In this document: positions 5,134 to 5,223 of the stretch, piece after piece
Position numbering within the stretch: the first letter of the stretch is position 1
How the letters are laid out: the number at the start of each line of letters is the position of its first letter
DNA from: Limnochordia bacterium
Lineage (GTDB): Bacteria; Bacillota; Limnochordia; Darwinibacteriales; B1SED10-159
Assembly: GCA_007132255.1 (NCBI GenBank)
Contig: SLOZ01000245.1
Location: 1-5,223, forward strand
Reading direction: 5' to 3'
Length of the DNA: 5,223 nt
Translations under genes and position numbers: made by a program
The notes under the pieces: model-generated
Database searches by the model: none
Seen by the model: only the letters and a program-made list of their open reading frames with translations
Told to the model about the DNA's origin: nothing

Positions 5134-5223
5134 ATGGATGAGATCGGTGAGAAAATCTATTCTTTGTCTTGTCCGATTTGGTTTAATGGGCAAAAGTTTG
5201 AGTCCTGCCGAATCGATAAGCAT
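5134..5223 (+). CDS. Possible 5' end of a next gene, doubtful
   Basis: An ATG at 5134 opens 30 codons that reach the window edge without a stop; the product would begin MDEIGEKIYSLSCPIWF. There is no Shine-Dalgarno sequence ahead of it, unlike most genes in this window, and an in-frame TAG lies just upstream at 5128-5130. A second frame from ATG 5139 is also open. Thirty open codons are not unlikely by chance, and the same bases may instead be untranslated leader. Confidence 0.15.
   Translation, partial: MDEIGEKIYSLSCPIWFNGQKFESCRIDKH
5201..5223 (+). promoter_or_regulatory. Possible 5' edge of a ydaO-type cyclic di-AMP riboswitch, cut by window end
   Basis: AGTCCTGCCGAATCGATAAG resembles, from memory, the 5' strand of ydaO/yuaA aptamers, in which a P1 strand ending TTGCC or CTGCC is followed by GAATC. 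A TTTAAT (5182-5187) could be the -10 of a promoter just ahead of it, though no good -35 is visible. Only about 20 bases of a motif normally longer than 100 bases are present, and none of the later conserved G-rich blocks can be checked, so this is tentative. Confidence 0.3.

Overview
The window looks like a stretch of bacterial chromosome, most likely from a Gram-positive Bacillota (Firmicutes) organism. The grounds are strong GGAGG-type ribosome binding sites 8-9 bases ahead of most starts, frequent GTG and TTG starts, a lipoprotein-type signal, a hemolysin III family protein and tight operon packing. Base composition is moderate to slightly GC-rich by eye. A clostridial relative such as a Peptococcaceae or heliobacterial type is only a guess. 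No tRNA, rRNA, insertion sequence or CRISPR array is visible.

Left block (1-2561, + strand): a tightly packed gene run. It starts with an aldo/keto reductase cut by the window edge. Next come a 93-residue lipoprotein-like small membrane protein, a 244-residue exported protein with two similar beta-rich halves, and a sugar-phosphate nucleotidyltransferase of the glucose-1-phosphate thymidylyltransferase type. The first stop codon lies 2 bases before the next gene's Shine-Dalgarno sequence, the second and third genes overlap by ATGA, and only 31 bases precede the fourth. This suggests one transcript. The last three products fit an envelope or surface-polymer theme, although the reductase has no clear link to it. 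A perfect 14-bp hairpin (2566-2597) separates this block from the convergent gene on its right.

Middle (2619-3269, - strand): a seven-helix hemolysin III/PAQR-type membrane protein. It is followed by a 279-base divergent intergenic region (3270-3548) with small inverted repeats but no confident promoter.

Right block (3549-5065, + strand): the most unusual part. A 327-residue protein joins a cytidylate-kinase-like domain with a degenerate P-loop, through a Gly/Asn/Ser linker built on a 12-bp tandem repeat, to a C-terminal domain resembling PD-(D/E)XK nucleases (D261, E272-L-T). It overlaps by GTGA with a gene for a hypoxanthine phosphoribosyltransferase-like protein that keeps the PRPP loop but lacks the usual Ser-Tyr dyad. 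Translational coupling suggests that the nucleotide-recognition, nuclease-like and phosphoribosyltransferase-like parts work together.

Right edge (5066-5223): an AT-rich spacer with two overlapping inverted repeats. After it comes either the 5' edge of a ydaO-type (cyclic di-AMP) riboswitch, suggested by CCTGCCGAATC at 5204-5214, or the beginning of a short open frame. The window ends too early to decide.
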